Source: UBA987 sp002292105 (GTDB taxonomy: Bacteria; Bacteroidota; Bacteroidia; NS11-12g; UBA9320). From it: 64,000 nucleotides of DNA. The translations under genes were made by a program, and so were the position numbers. The DNA lies in the NCBI GenBank assembly GCA_943846675.1, contig OX044357.1, forward strand, positions 1,984,001 to 2,048,000. The letters are read 5' to 3'. The notes below the pieces were generated by a model that worked only from the letters and a program-made list of their open reading frames with translations, searched no databases and was not told where the DNA came from. This document shows positions 27,453-35,934 of this stretch, piece by piece (position 1 is the first letter of the stretch; each line of letters opens with the position of its first letter).

Positions 27453-27658
27453 GTGACTGCCTAAATGAACAAATTCTACGTTCAACTGTCTAGAGTATAG
27501 TCAATAACATCTAAAAGGCGGTTTTGTAACCAGAGAACCTCATTGACTTTTGGGTACCATAAGCCCTACTCTACTTCTACATTACCAAAACATTAAACCT
27601 CACCTAACCATTCACACCTTCAGATTAACCTCTGAAAATCACTTAACTTCGCAACGAT

Positions 27659-29791
27659 TTGAAAAAGAAGAAAAAAATACATAAATCCGGGCCTAAAAAA
27701 CTGCCCGGTAAATACAGACAACTACTGGACTTTTTTCGCGGAAACCCTCGAAAATCCTACAATTACAAACAAATAACGCATCAATTAGGGATTTCATCTC
27801 CTGAACAAAAAGATGATGTTATAAAAATTCTCCAGGTTATGGAGAAAGAGGAAATCATTGAAGCAGTAGAAAGAGGCAAATACCGTTACATCCCTGACTA
27901 TAGCTTGTTTACAGGCATAGTTGAGTTTACTCAACGTGGAGCAGCCTTTGTTTTGGTTGACGACCTGGATGAAGACATTTACATTAGCAAGTCTTTAACT
28001 GGAATGGCCTTAAATGGCGATACGGTTACCGTTGAATTAATCAGACAGAAAAAAGGAAGCCGACTAGAGGGTAAAATTATTGAAGTTGTAGAGCGCGCAC
28101 GAACCCAGTTTGTTGGCACCGTTCAGCGCATGAAGAAGTTCGCTTTTATAATTCCGGATAACAGCCGAATTCATGTTGACTTTTTTGTATCCATAGAGGA
28201 TATGAACAAAGCCAAAGACGGAGACAAAGTGCTGGTTGACTTAATTGACTGGCCTTTAAGTACGCCAAACCCGTATTGCAGAGTCACCAAGATACTTGGT
28301 AAGGCGGGTGAGCACGACACGGAGATGCATGCCATTGTTGCAGAATTTGGGTTTAAAACCGAATTTGAGCAGAACGTTTTGGATGATGCCGAAGGCTTCC
28401 CAGACAAGATTTCGAAAGAAGAAATACAGAAACGTAAGGATCTGCGCGATACACTCACTTTTACCATCGACCCAGTTGATGCCAAAGATTTTGACGATGC
28501 CATTTCTTACAAAAAATTAGAAAACGGAAACCACGAGGTGGGCGTCCACATAGCGGATGTTAGCCATTTTGTAAGACCAAACTCTGCCTTAGATGATGAG
28601 GCGTTTGACCGTGCCACATCTGTTTATCTTGTTGATCGCACGATTCCTATGCTCCCTGAGCGGATATCCAACCACTTGTGTTCGTTGAAACCCAACGTTG
28701 ATCGATTGGCTTTTGCTGTCATTTTTGAACTGAATAACAAGGCCGACATCGTTAACTACTGGGTGGGCAAAACCGTTATTCATTCAGATCGCAGGTTTAG
28801 TTATGAAGAAGCCCAAGAGGTGATTGAAGGAAAATCAAAAGAACTTCAAACTGAAATACAACAATTAAATACACTTGCCCATAAACTCCGGGACCAACGC
28901 TTTAAAAATGGTGCAATTTCATTCGAGAGCGACGAGTTTAGGTTTCTGTTAGATGAACAAGGCAAACCTGTTGAAGTCATAAAAAAGGTACGTGTAGATG
29001 CACATAAGATGATTGAGGATTATATGCTATTGGCCAACAAAACCATTGCCAAGCATGTATATACCAAGATTAAAAAAGTATTGCCGTATCGTGTTCATGA
29101 TTCACCGAATATTGAAAAAATGGCATTCTTCATTCAAACGGCGAAAAAATTCGGGTATGATATTGATACAAAAAGCAACGAAGCAATCAGCAAAACGATT
29201 AACCATATGGTAGAAAAATCGGAAGGTAAAGTGGAGGCAAACATACTGCACCCCCTTGCGATTAGAAGTATGGAGAAAGCTGTTTATACAACAAAGGACA
29301 CCTATCACTTTGGTTTAAATTTCAACTACTATACGCACTTCACAAGTCCGATACGGCGGTATCCTGACCTCATTGTACACCGGTTGCTTTTTGATTATTT
29401 AAATAACAAATCAGCGCCAAAAGTTGACGACGTAGAAAAGGCTTGTAAACACAGCTCTCAAATGGAGCAGAAAGCGACTCAGGCAGAAAGAGCCTCATCC
29501 AAATACAAACAGATAGAATACTTATCTGATTATGTGGGAGAAGTATTTGACGGGATAATTTCTGGGGTAACAGAATGGGGAATATTTGTTGAGCTTAAAG
29601 ACAACCATTGTGAAGGCATGGTGCGCATTAGCGATATGAAGGGAGACTTCTATGAGTTTTATGAAAAGGATTTATCCGTTGTCGGCCGCCGGACAGGTAG
29701 ACGATTCACCTTTGGAGACGATGTAAAGGTGCGTATCAAAAAAACAAATATGCACAAACGTACCGCAGATTTTAGCTTGATTCTGAGATGA
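27659..29791 (+). CDS. rnr: Ribonuclease R
   Basis: A 710-aa 3'-5' exoribonuclease that degrades structured RNA. Residues 1-80 hold a basic start (KKKKK) and a winged-helix region, then come cold-shock domains (about 85-230), the RNB catalytic domain with DPVDAKDFDDAISY (about 273-286) and HIADVSHFVRP, and a C-terminal S1 domain (GIISGVTEWGIFVELKDN). The start is a TTG preceded by a TAACTTCG element. The stop overlaps the next start by four bases (ATGA), so translation of the prenyl synthase is coupled. Confidence 0.96.
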   Translation: MKKKKKIHKSGPKKLPGKYRQLLDFFRGNPRKSYNYKQITHQLGISSPEQKDDVIKILQVMEKEEIIEAVERGKYRYIPDYSLFTGIVEFTQRGAAFVLVDDLDEDIYISKSLTGMALNGDTVTVELIRQKKGSRLEGKIIEVVERARTQFVGTVQRMKKFAFIIPDNSRIHVDFFVSIEDMNKAKDGDKVLVDLIDWPLSTPNPYCRVTKILGKAGEHDTEMHAIVAEFGFKTEFEQNVLDDAEGFPDKISKEEIQKRKDLRDTLTFTIDPVDAKDFDDAISYKKLENGNHEVGVHIADVSHFVRPNSALDDEAFDRATSVYLVDRTIPMLPERISNHLCSLKPNVDRLAFAVIFELNNKADIVNYWVGKTVIHSDRRFSYEEAQEVIEGKSKELQTEIQQLNTLAHKLRDQRFKNGAISFESDEFRFLLDEQGKPVEVIKKVRVDAHKMIEDYMLLANKTIAKHVYTKIKKVLPYRVHDSPNIEKMAFFIQTAKKFGYDIDTKSNEAISKTINHMVEKSEGKVEANILHPLAIRSMEKAVYTTKDTYHFGLNFNYYTHFTSPIRRYPDLIVHRLLFDYLNNKSAPKVDDVEKACKHSSQMEQKATQAERASSKYKQIEYLSDYVGEVFDGIISGVTEWGIFVELKDNHCEGMVRISDMKGDFYEFYEKDLSVVGRRTGRRFTFGDDVKVRIKKTNMHKRTADFSLILR

Positions 29792-30762
29792 CCACATATA
29801 AAAACTATTTAAAGCAATACCTGGACTACGTTAAAAACAATCCTTTTACAGGAGCGCCAGATGAACTATATGATCCAGCAAATTACATCCTTCAACTTGG
29901 AGGTAAGCGCGTTAGACCTTTGTTGGTATTACTCGGATACGGCCTTACCAATACAGATGTAACAAAGGCTTTACCGCTAGCCAATGCCGTTGAAGTGTTT
30001 CACAATTTCACCTTGATGCACGACGACATTATGGATAATGCCGATGTACGCAGAGGTGAACCTACAGTTCATGTTAAGTGGAATCCGAACATCGCTATTT
30101 TGAGCGGTGACTTGATGTTGGTCAAAGCCTATCAAATGTTAAATAATCTTCAAACAGATTTAGAAACCAAAACTCAAATCACCGATGGTTTTGGTAAAAT
30201 GGCAGAAGAAGTTTGTGTTGGACAACAGTTTGACATGAATTTTGAAACACAAGAAACTGTAAACGAATCTGATTACCTAGCCATGATTGAAGGTAAAACC
30301 TCGGTGTTGTTGGCATTTAGTTTAGAAGCAGGAGGGCAATTAGGAGGAGCCAATAAAACGGTAACAGATGCCTTGTATCAGTATGGTTTAAATATTGGCT
30401 TGGCGTTTCAAGTAATGGACGATTACTTGGATACCTTTGGAGACCAAGCAAGTTTTGGTAAGCGCATTGGTGGAGATATATTAGAAAACAAGAAAACACT
30501 CTTGTGGATTGAAGCAAGAAAAAGAGCGCAGCCAGATCAATTGAAATCGTTGGACGAATGGTACGGTAAAACCATTGATAGCCAAGAAAAAATTGATGCC
30601 GTAACGTTATTATTTAGGACCCTAGAAGTAGACAAATATGCCGAGCAAATGATGCATCAGTTTTCTACCAAAGCGTCTAACTACCTTGATATAATTCGGC
30701 AACAGTACAACACGGAATTAATCGAATCATTGGCATCAGATTTAATGACAAGGAGTAAATAG
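29788..30762 (+). CDS. Polyprenyl (farnesyl/geranylgeranyl-type) diphosphate synthase
   Basis: A 324-aa all-helical synthase that joins isopentenyl diphosphate to an allylic diphosphate. The first Asp-rich motif is DDIMDNADVRRG (about 79-90), the second is MDDYLDTFGD (about 210-219), and GGKRVRP lies upstream. The product length cannot be fixed from sequence alone; the residues before the first motif (HNFTLMHDD) suit a short-chain product. Overlaps rnr by four bases, and lplA follows after 6 bp. Confidence 0.93.
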   Translation: MTTYKNYLKQYLDYVKNNPFTGAPDELYDPANYILQLGGKRVRPLLVLLGYGLTNTDVTKALPLANAVEVFHNFTLMHDDIMDNADVRRGEPTVHVKWNPNIAILSGDLMLVKAYQMLNNLQTDLETKTQITDGFGKMAEEVCVGQQFDMNFETQETVNESDYLAMIEGKTSVLLAFSLEAGGQLGGANKTVTDALYQYGLNIGLAFQVMDDYLDTFGDQASFGKRIGGDILENKKTLLWIEARKRAQPDQLKSLDEWYGKTIDSQEKIDAVTLLFRTLEVDKYAEQMMHQFSTKASNYLDIIRQQYNTELIESLASDLMTRSK

Positions 30763-30768
30763 AATACG

Positions 30769-31692
30769 TTGAGCCAGCCTTTCATAGTCATTGAACATCA
30801 GAGCAAGAACCCCTATTTTAATCTTGCTGCAGAATCGTACTTTCTTCACGAATTTGAAGAAAACGTCATCTTCCTGTATGTGAATGAACCTGCTGTAGTT
30901 GTTGGCAAACATCAGAATGCGTTTGAAGAGTGTCAAGTGGACTATTGTAAGAGCAATGGTATTCACATTGCCCGCAGACTTAGCGGCGGAGGCACCGTTT
31001 TCCATGGCCCTGGAAATCTAAATTTCTGTTTCATCAAAAATGGTGATGATGCTTCAAAACTCATCGACTTTAAGAAGCACTTAGAACCTGTTATTTCATT
31101 TCTTCGGTCAATTGGCTTACCAGCAGTCTATAGTGGCCGAAATGACATTCTGGTTGACGGATTTAAAGTATCGGGAAACGCCGAACACGTGTTTAGCAAA
31201 AAGAAGCGTGTTATTCATCATGGCACCTTACTGTTTGATGCAGACTTAGAGTCACTTCGTGACTCTATCGCACCAAAAAATCACATTACATTTGAAACAC
31301 ACGCGGTTAAATCTATGAGAAGCAAGGTTAAAAATCTTACCGATTTTTTCAAACAATCTATTGATTTTAAAGGCTTTAATAACCAGTTGAGCGCATTCTT
31401 AATCGCGCATTTTAAAGCAACTACATACACCTTAAACTCGGCTGATTTACAGGCCATTGAGCACTTGGCTGAAACAAAATTTGGTACATGGGAATGGAAC
31501 CTGGGATATTCGCCAAAATTCAAATCTACCGTGCAGTTGTCTAACACAAATAGTGTAACAGTCAGCGTTCAAAAAGGACTCATAACGTCGGTAGTTGATG
31601 GTGACCAACAAGAGGAAACAACATCCCTTTTGGTAGGCAAACCCTATTCAAAAGCAACCTTTGCTTTGGCTGGTTTTGATGTTATCATTTAA
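30769..31692 (+). CDS. lplA: Lipoate--protein ligase
   Basis: A 307-aa enzyme that attaches lipoate to E2 subunits of 2-oxoacid dehydrogenases such as the one served by PdhA here. Motifs seen are VGKHQNAFEECQVDYC, RRLSGGGTVFHGPGNLNFCF and GRNDILVDGFKVSGNAEHV with the catalytic Lys. The start is TTG, six bases after the prenyl synthase stop. It overlaps the convergent outer-membrane protein gene by four bases. Confidence 0.94.
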   Translation: MSQPFIVIEHQSKNPYFNLAAESYFLHEFEENVIFLYVNEPAVVVGKHQNAFEECQVDYCKSNGIHIARRLSGGGTVFHGPGNLNFCFIKNGDDASKLIDFKKHLEPVISFLRSIGLPAVYSGRNDILVDGFKVSGNAEHVFSKKKRVIHHGTLLFDADLESLRDSIAPKNHITFETHAVKSMRSKVKNLTDFFKQSIDFKGFNNQLSAFLIAHFKATTYTLNSADLQAIEHLAETKFGTWEWNLGYSPKFKSTVQLSNTNSVTVSVQKGLITSVVDGDQQEETTSLLVGKPYSKATFALAGFDVII

Positions 31693-32513
31693 AACTGAGA
31701 CTGTATGCCTACGTGTAAACCAGAATAATGCATATCGTCATTTGAATTAAAGTTGATTTGCTGACCGAATAGCATTCCAAAACTAATGTAGTACGGCTTT
31801 TTAATTGAAGGCCTGATTTCTACCGAAAAAGCAGATTCAAACCTCACTATTGGATTATATGCCGCTCGAAACCATTCAAACGTTAGCTCACCGTCGTACT
31901 GTTTAGCTTCAGATATCACCGACTCCCCGTCCATTAGCCTGCTCAGCTTACCGGTGTAAGAAGAAATCTGTATGCCCGCACGAAGCGGAATTAAAGTGCC
32001 CATCCCAATAGAGGTATTAACCGAAAAATAATCGTTCAAGATGATACGATAGAAGGCATGTGGGCCAACATTTAGATAGTCGTTTAACTCTGCATAGGCA
32101 TCCGTTTTAAAACCATATGTCCGTCTTACAATGCCTAATTTTTGATCTACAACAGATTCTTCCTCCAAATATTCCTTTGTACCGATATAGCGCGTACGCT
32201 GTTGGAACTGACTCGAAACTTTAGCGCCAACATACAATTCCCTTCTTAGGCTCTTTGATTGATTAATCCGTCTAAGCCATTGCATGTCGTAGTTACGAAT
32301 CTGTCTTGCTGTTGCATACCATTTACCTCTTGTATAGCTGCCAAAATCAATTGATTCTGAAACCACGTGCTGTATGTGTGAGGCTGAATTTGTACTGGTA
32401 CTTTGGCCTGCATAACTTCCGTATCCCATGCCCACTTCTGTTCGTCCGTTTCTAGTCTGACCGAACAATTGGGTTACAGACAGAAAGAATAAACAGGTTA
32501 GTTGAAGCTTCAT
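31689..32513 (-). CDS. Predicted outer-membrane beta-barrel protein
   Basis: About 274 aa. The signal peptide is MKLQLTCLFFLSVTQLFG, cut before QTRNG, which is why I prefer the ATG at 32513 over the longer frame. The mature part is rich in alternating aromatic/polar strands (HAFYRIILNDYFSVNTSIG, PYYISFGMLFGQQINF) and ends in Phe. No family is recognised; the pattern suggests a small barrel. Convergent with lplA. Confidence 0.75.
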   Translation of the reverse strand: MKLQLTCLFFLSVTQLFGQTRNGRTEVGMGYGSYAGQSTSTNSASHIQHVVSESIDFGSYTRGKWYATARQIRNYDMQWLRRINQSKSLRRELYVGAKVSSQFQQRTRYIGTKEYLEEESVVDQKLGIVRRTYGFKTDAYAELNDYLNVGPHAFYRIILNDYFSVNTSIGMGTLIPLRAGIQISSYTGKLSRLMDGESVISEAKQYDGELTFEWFRAAYNPIVRFESAFSVEIRPSIKKPYYISFGMLFGQQINFNSNDDMHYSGLHVGIQSQF

Positions 32514-32535
32514 ATTGTACAAATGGATACTTTTG
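32502..32535 (+). promoter_or_regulatory. Candidate nth promoter
   Basis: TTG at 32502-32504, a 23-bp spacer and TACTTTTG (exact TAnnTTTG) at 32528-32535, 41 bp before the nth ATG. It lies partly inside the divergent gene. Confidence 0.45.
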
Positions 32536-32576
32536 AAACGGTAATTCTGAAAATTAATTATTTCTCGCAATAGGAT

Positions 32577-33212
32577 ATGACAAAAGCACAGAAAGTTGAG
32601 GAAATCATATCAACTTTAGACGAACTGTTCCCAAACCCTCCAATTCCTTTACAACATAAAGACGCATATACCTTGCTAATCGCTGTATTGCTATCTGCAC
32701 AATGTACCGATGAACGCGTCAACCAAATAACACCCAAACTATTTGCGCGTGCCGACAACCCACACGACATGGTTAAACTCAGTGTTGAAGAAATCAGAGA
32801 GATTATAAAACCTTGTGGCTTGTCACCAATGAAATCTAAAGGCATATTTGGATTGAGTAAGATGATTATTGATCAGCACAATGGCAAAGTACCAGCGTCG
32901 TTTGAAGCGCTTGAAGCAATGCCCGCCGTTGGTCATAAAACGGCCTCTGTGGTGATGTCGCAAGCATTTGGTGTTCCAGCCTTTCCGGTAGATACGCACA
33001 TCCACCGTCTTGCCTATCGTTGGGGTTTAAGTACGGGTAAAAGTGTAGAACAAACGGAAAAGGACCTCAAACGATTAATTCCGCGTGAGATTTGGAATGA
33101 CATTCATCTCCAGATCATTTATTTCGGACGTAAATTTTGCCCAGCACGTGGTCACGATGTTTCAGCATGTCCAATTTGCAGTATTCACGGCAGAAAGAAC
33201 ATGAAACGATAG
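32577..33212 (+). CDS. nth: Endonuclease III, with an incomplete iron-sulfur Cys set
   Basis: A 211-aa DNA glycosylase/AP lyase for oxidised pyrimidines. The helix-hairpin-helix holds LEAMPAVGHKTASVV with catalytic Lys121, and Asp139 is in FPVDTHIHR. The usual [4Fe-4S] loop is C-x6-C-x2-C-x5-C; here only Cys188, Cys198 and Cys201 are seen (spacing 9 and 2) and there is no fourth Cys before the stop ten residues later. The cluster may be absent or altered. Confidence 0.93.
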   Translation: MTKAQKVEEIISTLDELFPNPPIPLQHKDAYTLLIAVLLSAQCTDERVNQITPKLFARADNPHDMVKLSVEEIREIIKPCGLSPMKSKGIFGLSKMIIDQHNGKVPASFEALEAMPAVGHKTASVVMSQAFGVPAFPVDTHIHRLAYRWGLSTGKSVEQTEKDLKRLIPREIWNDIHLQIIYFGRKFCPARGHDVSACPICSIHGRKNMKR

Positions 33213-33256
33213 GTCAAAAATTTCGTTGATAAACCACATTAATTGCAAACCTCTTC

Positions 33257-33264
33257 TATCTTTG
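33257..33264 (+). promoter_or_regulatory. -7 element of the YceI-like lipoprotein gene
   Basis: TATCTTTG matches TAnnTTTG exactly and sits 15 bp before the ATG at 33280. It supports that start over the in-frame TTG at 33226, which would be upstream of the promoter. Confidence 0.55.
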
Positions 33265-33279
33265 ACTGTTATATATATT

Positions 33280-33930
33280 ATGAAAAAAGTATTATTAATT
33301 TCTCTTTTTGGTTTGCTCATTTCGGCTTGTAACTCCAACACAAATACAGAGTCGGGTGAAACCACAGAAACTACTGCAGATAGTGTTCAGTTTTACGAAT
33401 ATCAGCGTGCATTCACAAAGCTGACTTGGACTGCTTATAAAACAACAGCCAAGATTGGTGTAAATGGGTCGTTTGATGAATTTAATGTTGATCCAGGCGT
33501 TAATTACGGAACAGTTACCGCGTTACTTGATCAATTGGAATTCTCCATACCTGTGTCTACCACTAACTCCGAAAACGAAGAGAGAGATGGTAAGATTGTA
33601 GCCTCGTTTTTTGGCTCGATGATGAATACGGAAAGCATTGCTGGGAAATTTACGAGTGTTGCTGGTAATGATACTAGCGGCTCTATACGCATTGAAATCT
33701 CAATGAACGATATTGCTTATGAAGTTGATGGCACCTATGCTGCAGATGGTAACAAAGTAACAATCAACACAAGTCTTCATTTGGGTGATTGGAAAGCAGA
33801 ACCCAGTGTTGATGCTTTAAATAAGGTATGTGATGACTTACACAAAGGCGAAGACGGCGTATCCAAGCTTTGGCCCAACGTTGACATCGTGATTGAAACA
33901 AGTCTAAAACCGGTTTCAAGCGCTTCTTAA
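33280..33930 (+). CDS. YceI-like lipoprotein
   Basis: A 216-aa lipoprotein (lipobox ISAC in MKKVLLISLFGLLISACNS) followed by a Thr/Glu-rich linker and a YceI-type lipocalin fold (about 45-205): LTWTAYKTTAKIGVNGSFDEF, then DGKIVASFFGSM and a C-terminal strand. YceI proteins bind isoprenoid-like lipids in the periplasm; the ligand here is unknown. It stands alone between nth and a YrdC gene. Confidence 0.85.
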   Translation: MKKVLLISLFGLLISACNSNTNTESGETTETTADSVQFYEYQRAFTKLTWTAYKTTAKIGVNGSFDEFNVDPGVNYGTVTALLDQLEFSIPVSTTNSENEERDGKIVASFFGSMMNTESIAGKFTSVAGNDTSGSIRIEISMNDIAYEVDGTYAADGNKVTINTSLHLGDWKAEPSVDALNKVCDDLHKGEDGVSKLWPNVDIVIETSLKPVSSAS

Positions 33931-33933
33931 GAC

Positions 33934-34560
33934 TTACAGAAGGGCCTCTAAACCCAATCCTTCTCTGACCACATACGGCACTTTCTCTGTACAATCTACA
34001 ACTGTACTGCCTTGGTTTTGTCCTATCCCACCGTCAACAACGTAATGAACTTGATGTTTCCAGTTCTCATAGATTTCAGCAGGGTCTGTAATATAGTCTA
34101 AGATTTCATCTTCAGAGTGAATTGAACTCGACACGATTGGATTACCCAATTCGACAACCAAAGCATGAACTATATCCGAATCCGGAACCCTAATTCCCAC
34201 CGTTTTTTTGTTTGTTTTAAACAGTTTAGCAACTTCATTGGTGGCTGTCAGAATAAAGGTGTAAGGCCCAGGAAGCACCCTTTTCATTAGCTTAAAAATA
34301 GGGTTTGACAAAGGTTTACAATATGCCGCTAAATCTGTTAAGTCCTTACACAACAGAGATAGGTTGGCTTTGTTAGGCTTTTTGCCAAGTAATTTACACA
34401 GTATATCAATGGATTTTTTGTTATACAAATCGCATGATACCGCATAAATTGTATCTGTTGGAATGATTATAATTTTGCCGTCTCTATACGCTTCAGCAAG
34501 TTGTTTGACACGCCGTTTATCGGGTGTTTCTTGATGAAGTTCTAGATATTCGGCTGGCAT
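33934..34560 (-). CDS. Sua5/YciO/YrdC family protein
   Basis: A 208-aa protein with the YrdC fold. KIIIIPTDTIYAVSCDLYNKK (about 29-49) and KRVLPGPYTFILTA (about 93-106) are the conserved segments for threonylcarbamoyl-AMP synthesis, the first step of t6A formation in tRNA. YciO-like paralogues share these, so TsaC function is likely but not certain; the wording PGPYTFIL with Tyr rather than the more usual PGPVT is closer to YciO. It follows sucC after 6 bp. Confidence 0.85.
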   Translation of the reverse strand: MPAEYLELHQETPDKRRVKQLAEAYRDGKIIIIPTDTIYAVSCDLYNKKSIDILCKLLGKKPNKANLSLLCKDLTDLAAYCKPLSNPIFKLMKRVLPGPYTFILTATNEVAKLFKTNKKTVGIRVPDSDIVHALVVELGNPIVSSSIHSEDEILDYITDPAEIYENWKHQVHYVVDGGIGQNQGSTVVDCTEKVPYVVREGLGLEALL

Positions 34561-34566
34561 ATGTAC

Positions 34567-35757
34567 TTATGATAACACTTCAGAAACAGCATCTGCTGCT
34601 TCTTGAAGAAGAATAGCAGAGCGTACTTCTAATCCACTTTCGTCGATTATCTTTTTGGCTTCTACTGCATTTGTTCCTTGTAGTCTTACAATAATGGGTA
34701 CAGGAATATTCCCGATGTTTTGATACGCGTCCACAACACCTTGTGCTACTCTATCACATCTAACAATTCCTCCAAAAATATTGATTAGGATCGCTTTTAC
34801 ATTTGGGTCTTTTAAGATGATACGGAATCCTGCTTCAACGGTTTCAGCACTTGCCGTACCGCCAACATCTAAAAAGTTAGCAGGCTCTCCGCCACTCAAT
34901 TTGATAATATCCATTGTAGCCATCGCTAAACCGGCACCGTTTACCATACAGCCAACGTTTCCGTCTAGGTTCACATAGTTTAAGTTGAATTTCTTTGCTT
35001 CAACTTCAGTCGGATCTTCTTCACTTTCGTCTCTTAAAGCTGCGTGATCTTTGTGTCTATATAAGGCATTGTCGTCTAAATCCACTTTGGCATCTACCGC
35101 GATAATTTTATCGTCAGATGTTTTTAACACTGGGTTTATTTCAAACATGGACGAATCTGTATCTACGTATGCATTGTACAATGCATTTACGAATTTCACC
35201 ATGCCTTTCATTGCAACGCCAGTTAAGCCTAAGTTAAAGGCTATTTTACGTGCTTGAAATGGGAGTAAACCTGTAGCAGGATTAATCCACTCTTTCCATA
35301 TTTTTTCAGGATGTGTTTCTGCAACCTCTTCTATATCCATTCCACCTTCGGTGGTATAAATGATTACATTTTTACCTAAAGCTCTATCCAATAAAACACT
35401 CATGTAATACTCTTTCGGCTCAGAATCACCTGGATAGTAAACATCTTGTGCTATTAACACTTTGTTCACTTTCTTTCCTTCGGGTCCAGTTTGTGGAGTA
35501 ACCAACTGCATGCCTAATATGTCGTTAACGCGTTGTTTTGCTTCCTCCATATTTTTGGCAAGCTTAACACCACCGCCTTTACCACGACCACCTGCATGGA
35601 TTTGGGCTTTTACTACAACCCAATCCGTTCCGGTGTCTTCTTTCAATTGATTTACGCTTGACTCAGTCATTGCGTTGTCGTTTACAACGACACCTTCTTG
35701 AATAGCAACCCCGTAAGATTTAAGAATTTGTTTTGCTTGATACTCGTGAATATTCAT
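34567..35757 (-). CDS. sucC: Succinate--CoA ligase, beta subunit
   Basis: A 396-aa ATP-grasp enzyme subunit of the citric acid cycle. It begins MNIHEYQAKQILKSYGV, has the nucleotide-binding segment VKAQIHAGGRGKGGGVKLA (about 49-67), and the C-terminal CoA-ligase part with LLINIFGGIVRCDRVAQG. The alpha-subunit gene is not adjacent. A TATTTTTG element (minus strand) lies 17 bp before the start. Confidence 0.96.
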   Translation of the reverse strand: MNIHEYQAKQILKSYGVAIQEGVVVNDNAMTESSVNQLKEDTGTDWVVVKAQIHAGGRGKGGGVKLAKNMEEAKQRVNDILGMQLVTPQTGPEGKKVNKVLIAQDVYYPGDSEPKEYYMSVLLDRALGKNVIIYTTEGGMDIEEVAETHPEKIWKEWINPATGLLPFQARKIAFNLGLTGVAMKGMVKFVNALYNAYVDTDSSMFEINPVLKTSDDKIIAVDAKVDLDDNALYRHKDHAALRDESEEDPTEVEAKKFNLNYVNLDGNVGCMVNGAGLAMATMDIIKLSGGEPANFLDVGGTASAETVEAGFRIILKDPNVKAILINIFGGIVRCDRVAQGVVDAYQNIGNIPVPIIVRLQGTNAVEAKKIIDESGLEVRSAILLQEAADAVSEVLS

Positions 35758-35774
35758 GCTGTATAATTTGACGG

Positions 35775-35782
35775 CAAAAATA
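35775..35782 (-). promoter_or_regulatory. -7 element of sucC
   Basis: TATTTTTG on the minus strand, an exact TAnnTTTG match 17 bp before the sucC ATG; no TTG at proper spacing. Confidence 0.4.
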
Positions 35783-35921
35783 AGATTTATACCTCCTGTA
35801 AGGCCTTAATTTTATTACTTTTTTCAACCATCGCTCCACCTTATTTTTCCCATATTGGGAACATTTTGTCTTATATGTGGAAATATGACATTTAAAACGC
35901 TGTTTTTATAGCATAGTTTTC

Positions 35922-35929
35922 TACTTTTG
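35922..35929 (+). promoter_or_regulatory. -7 element just before the beta-helix protein gene
   Basis: TACTTTTG, exact TAnnTTTG, with only 5 bp to the ATG at 35935. If used, the transcript would have almost no leader. Confidence 0.45.
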
Positions 35930-35934
35930 TTCTG

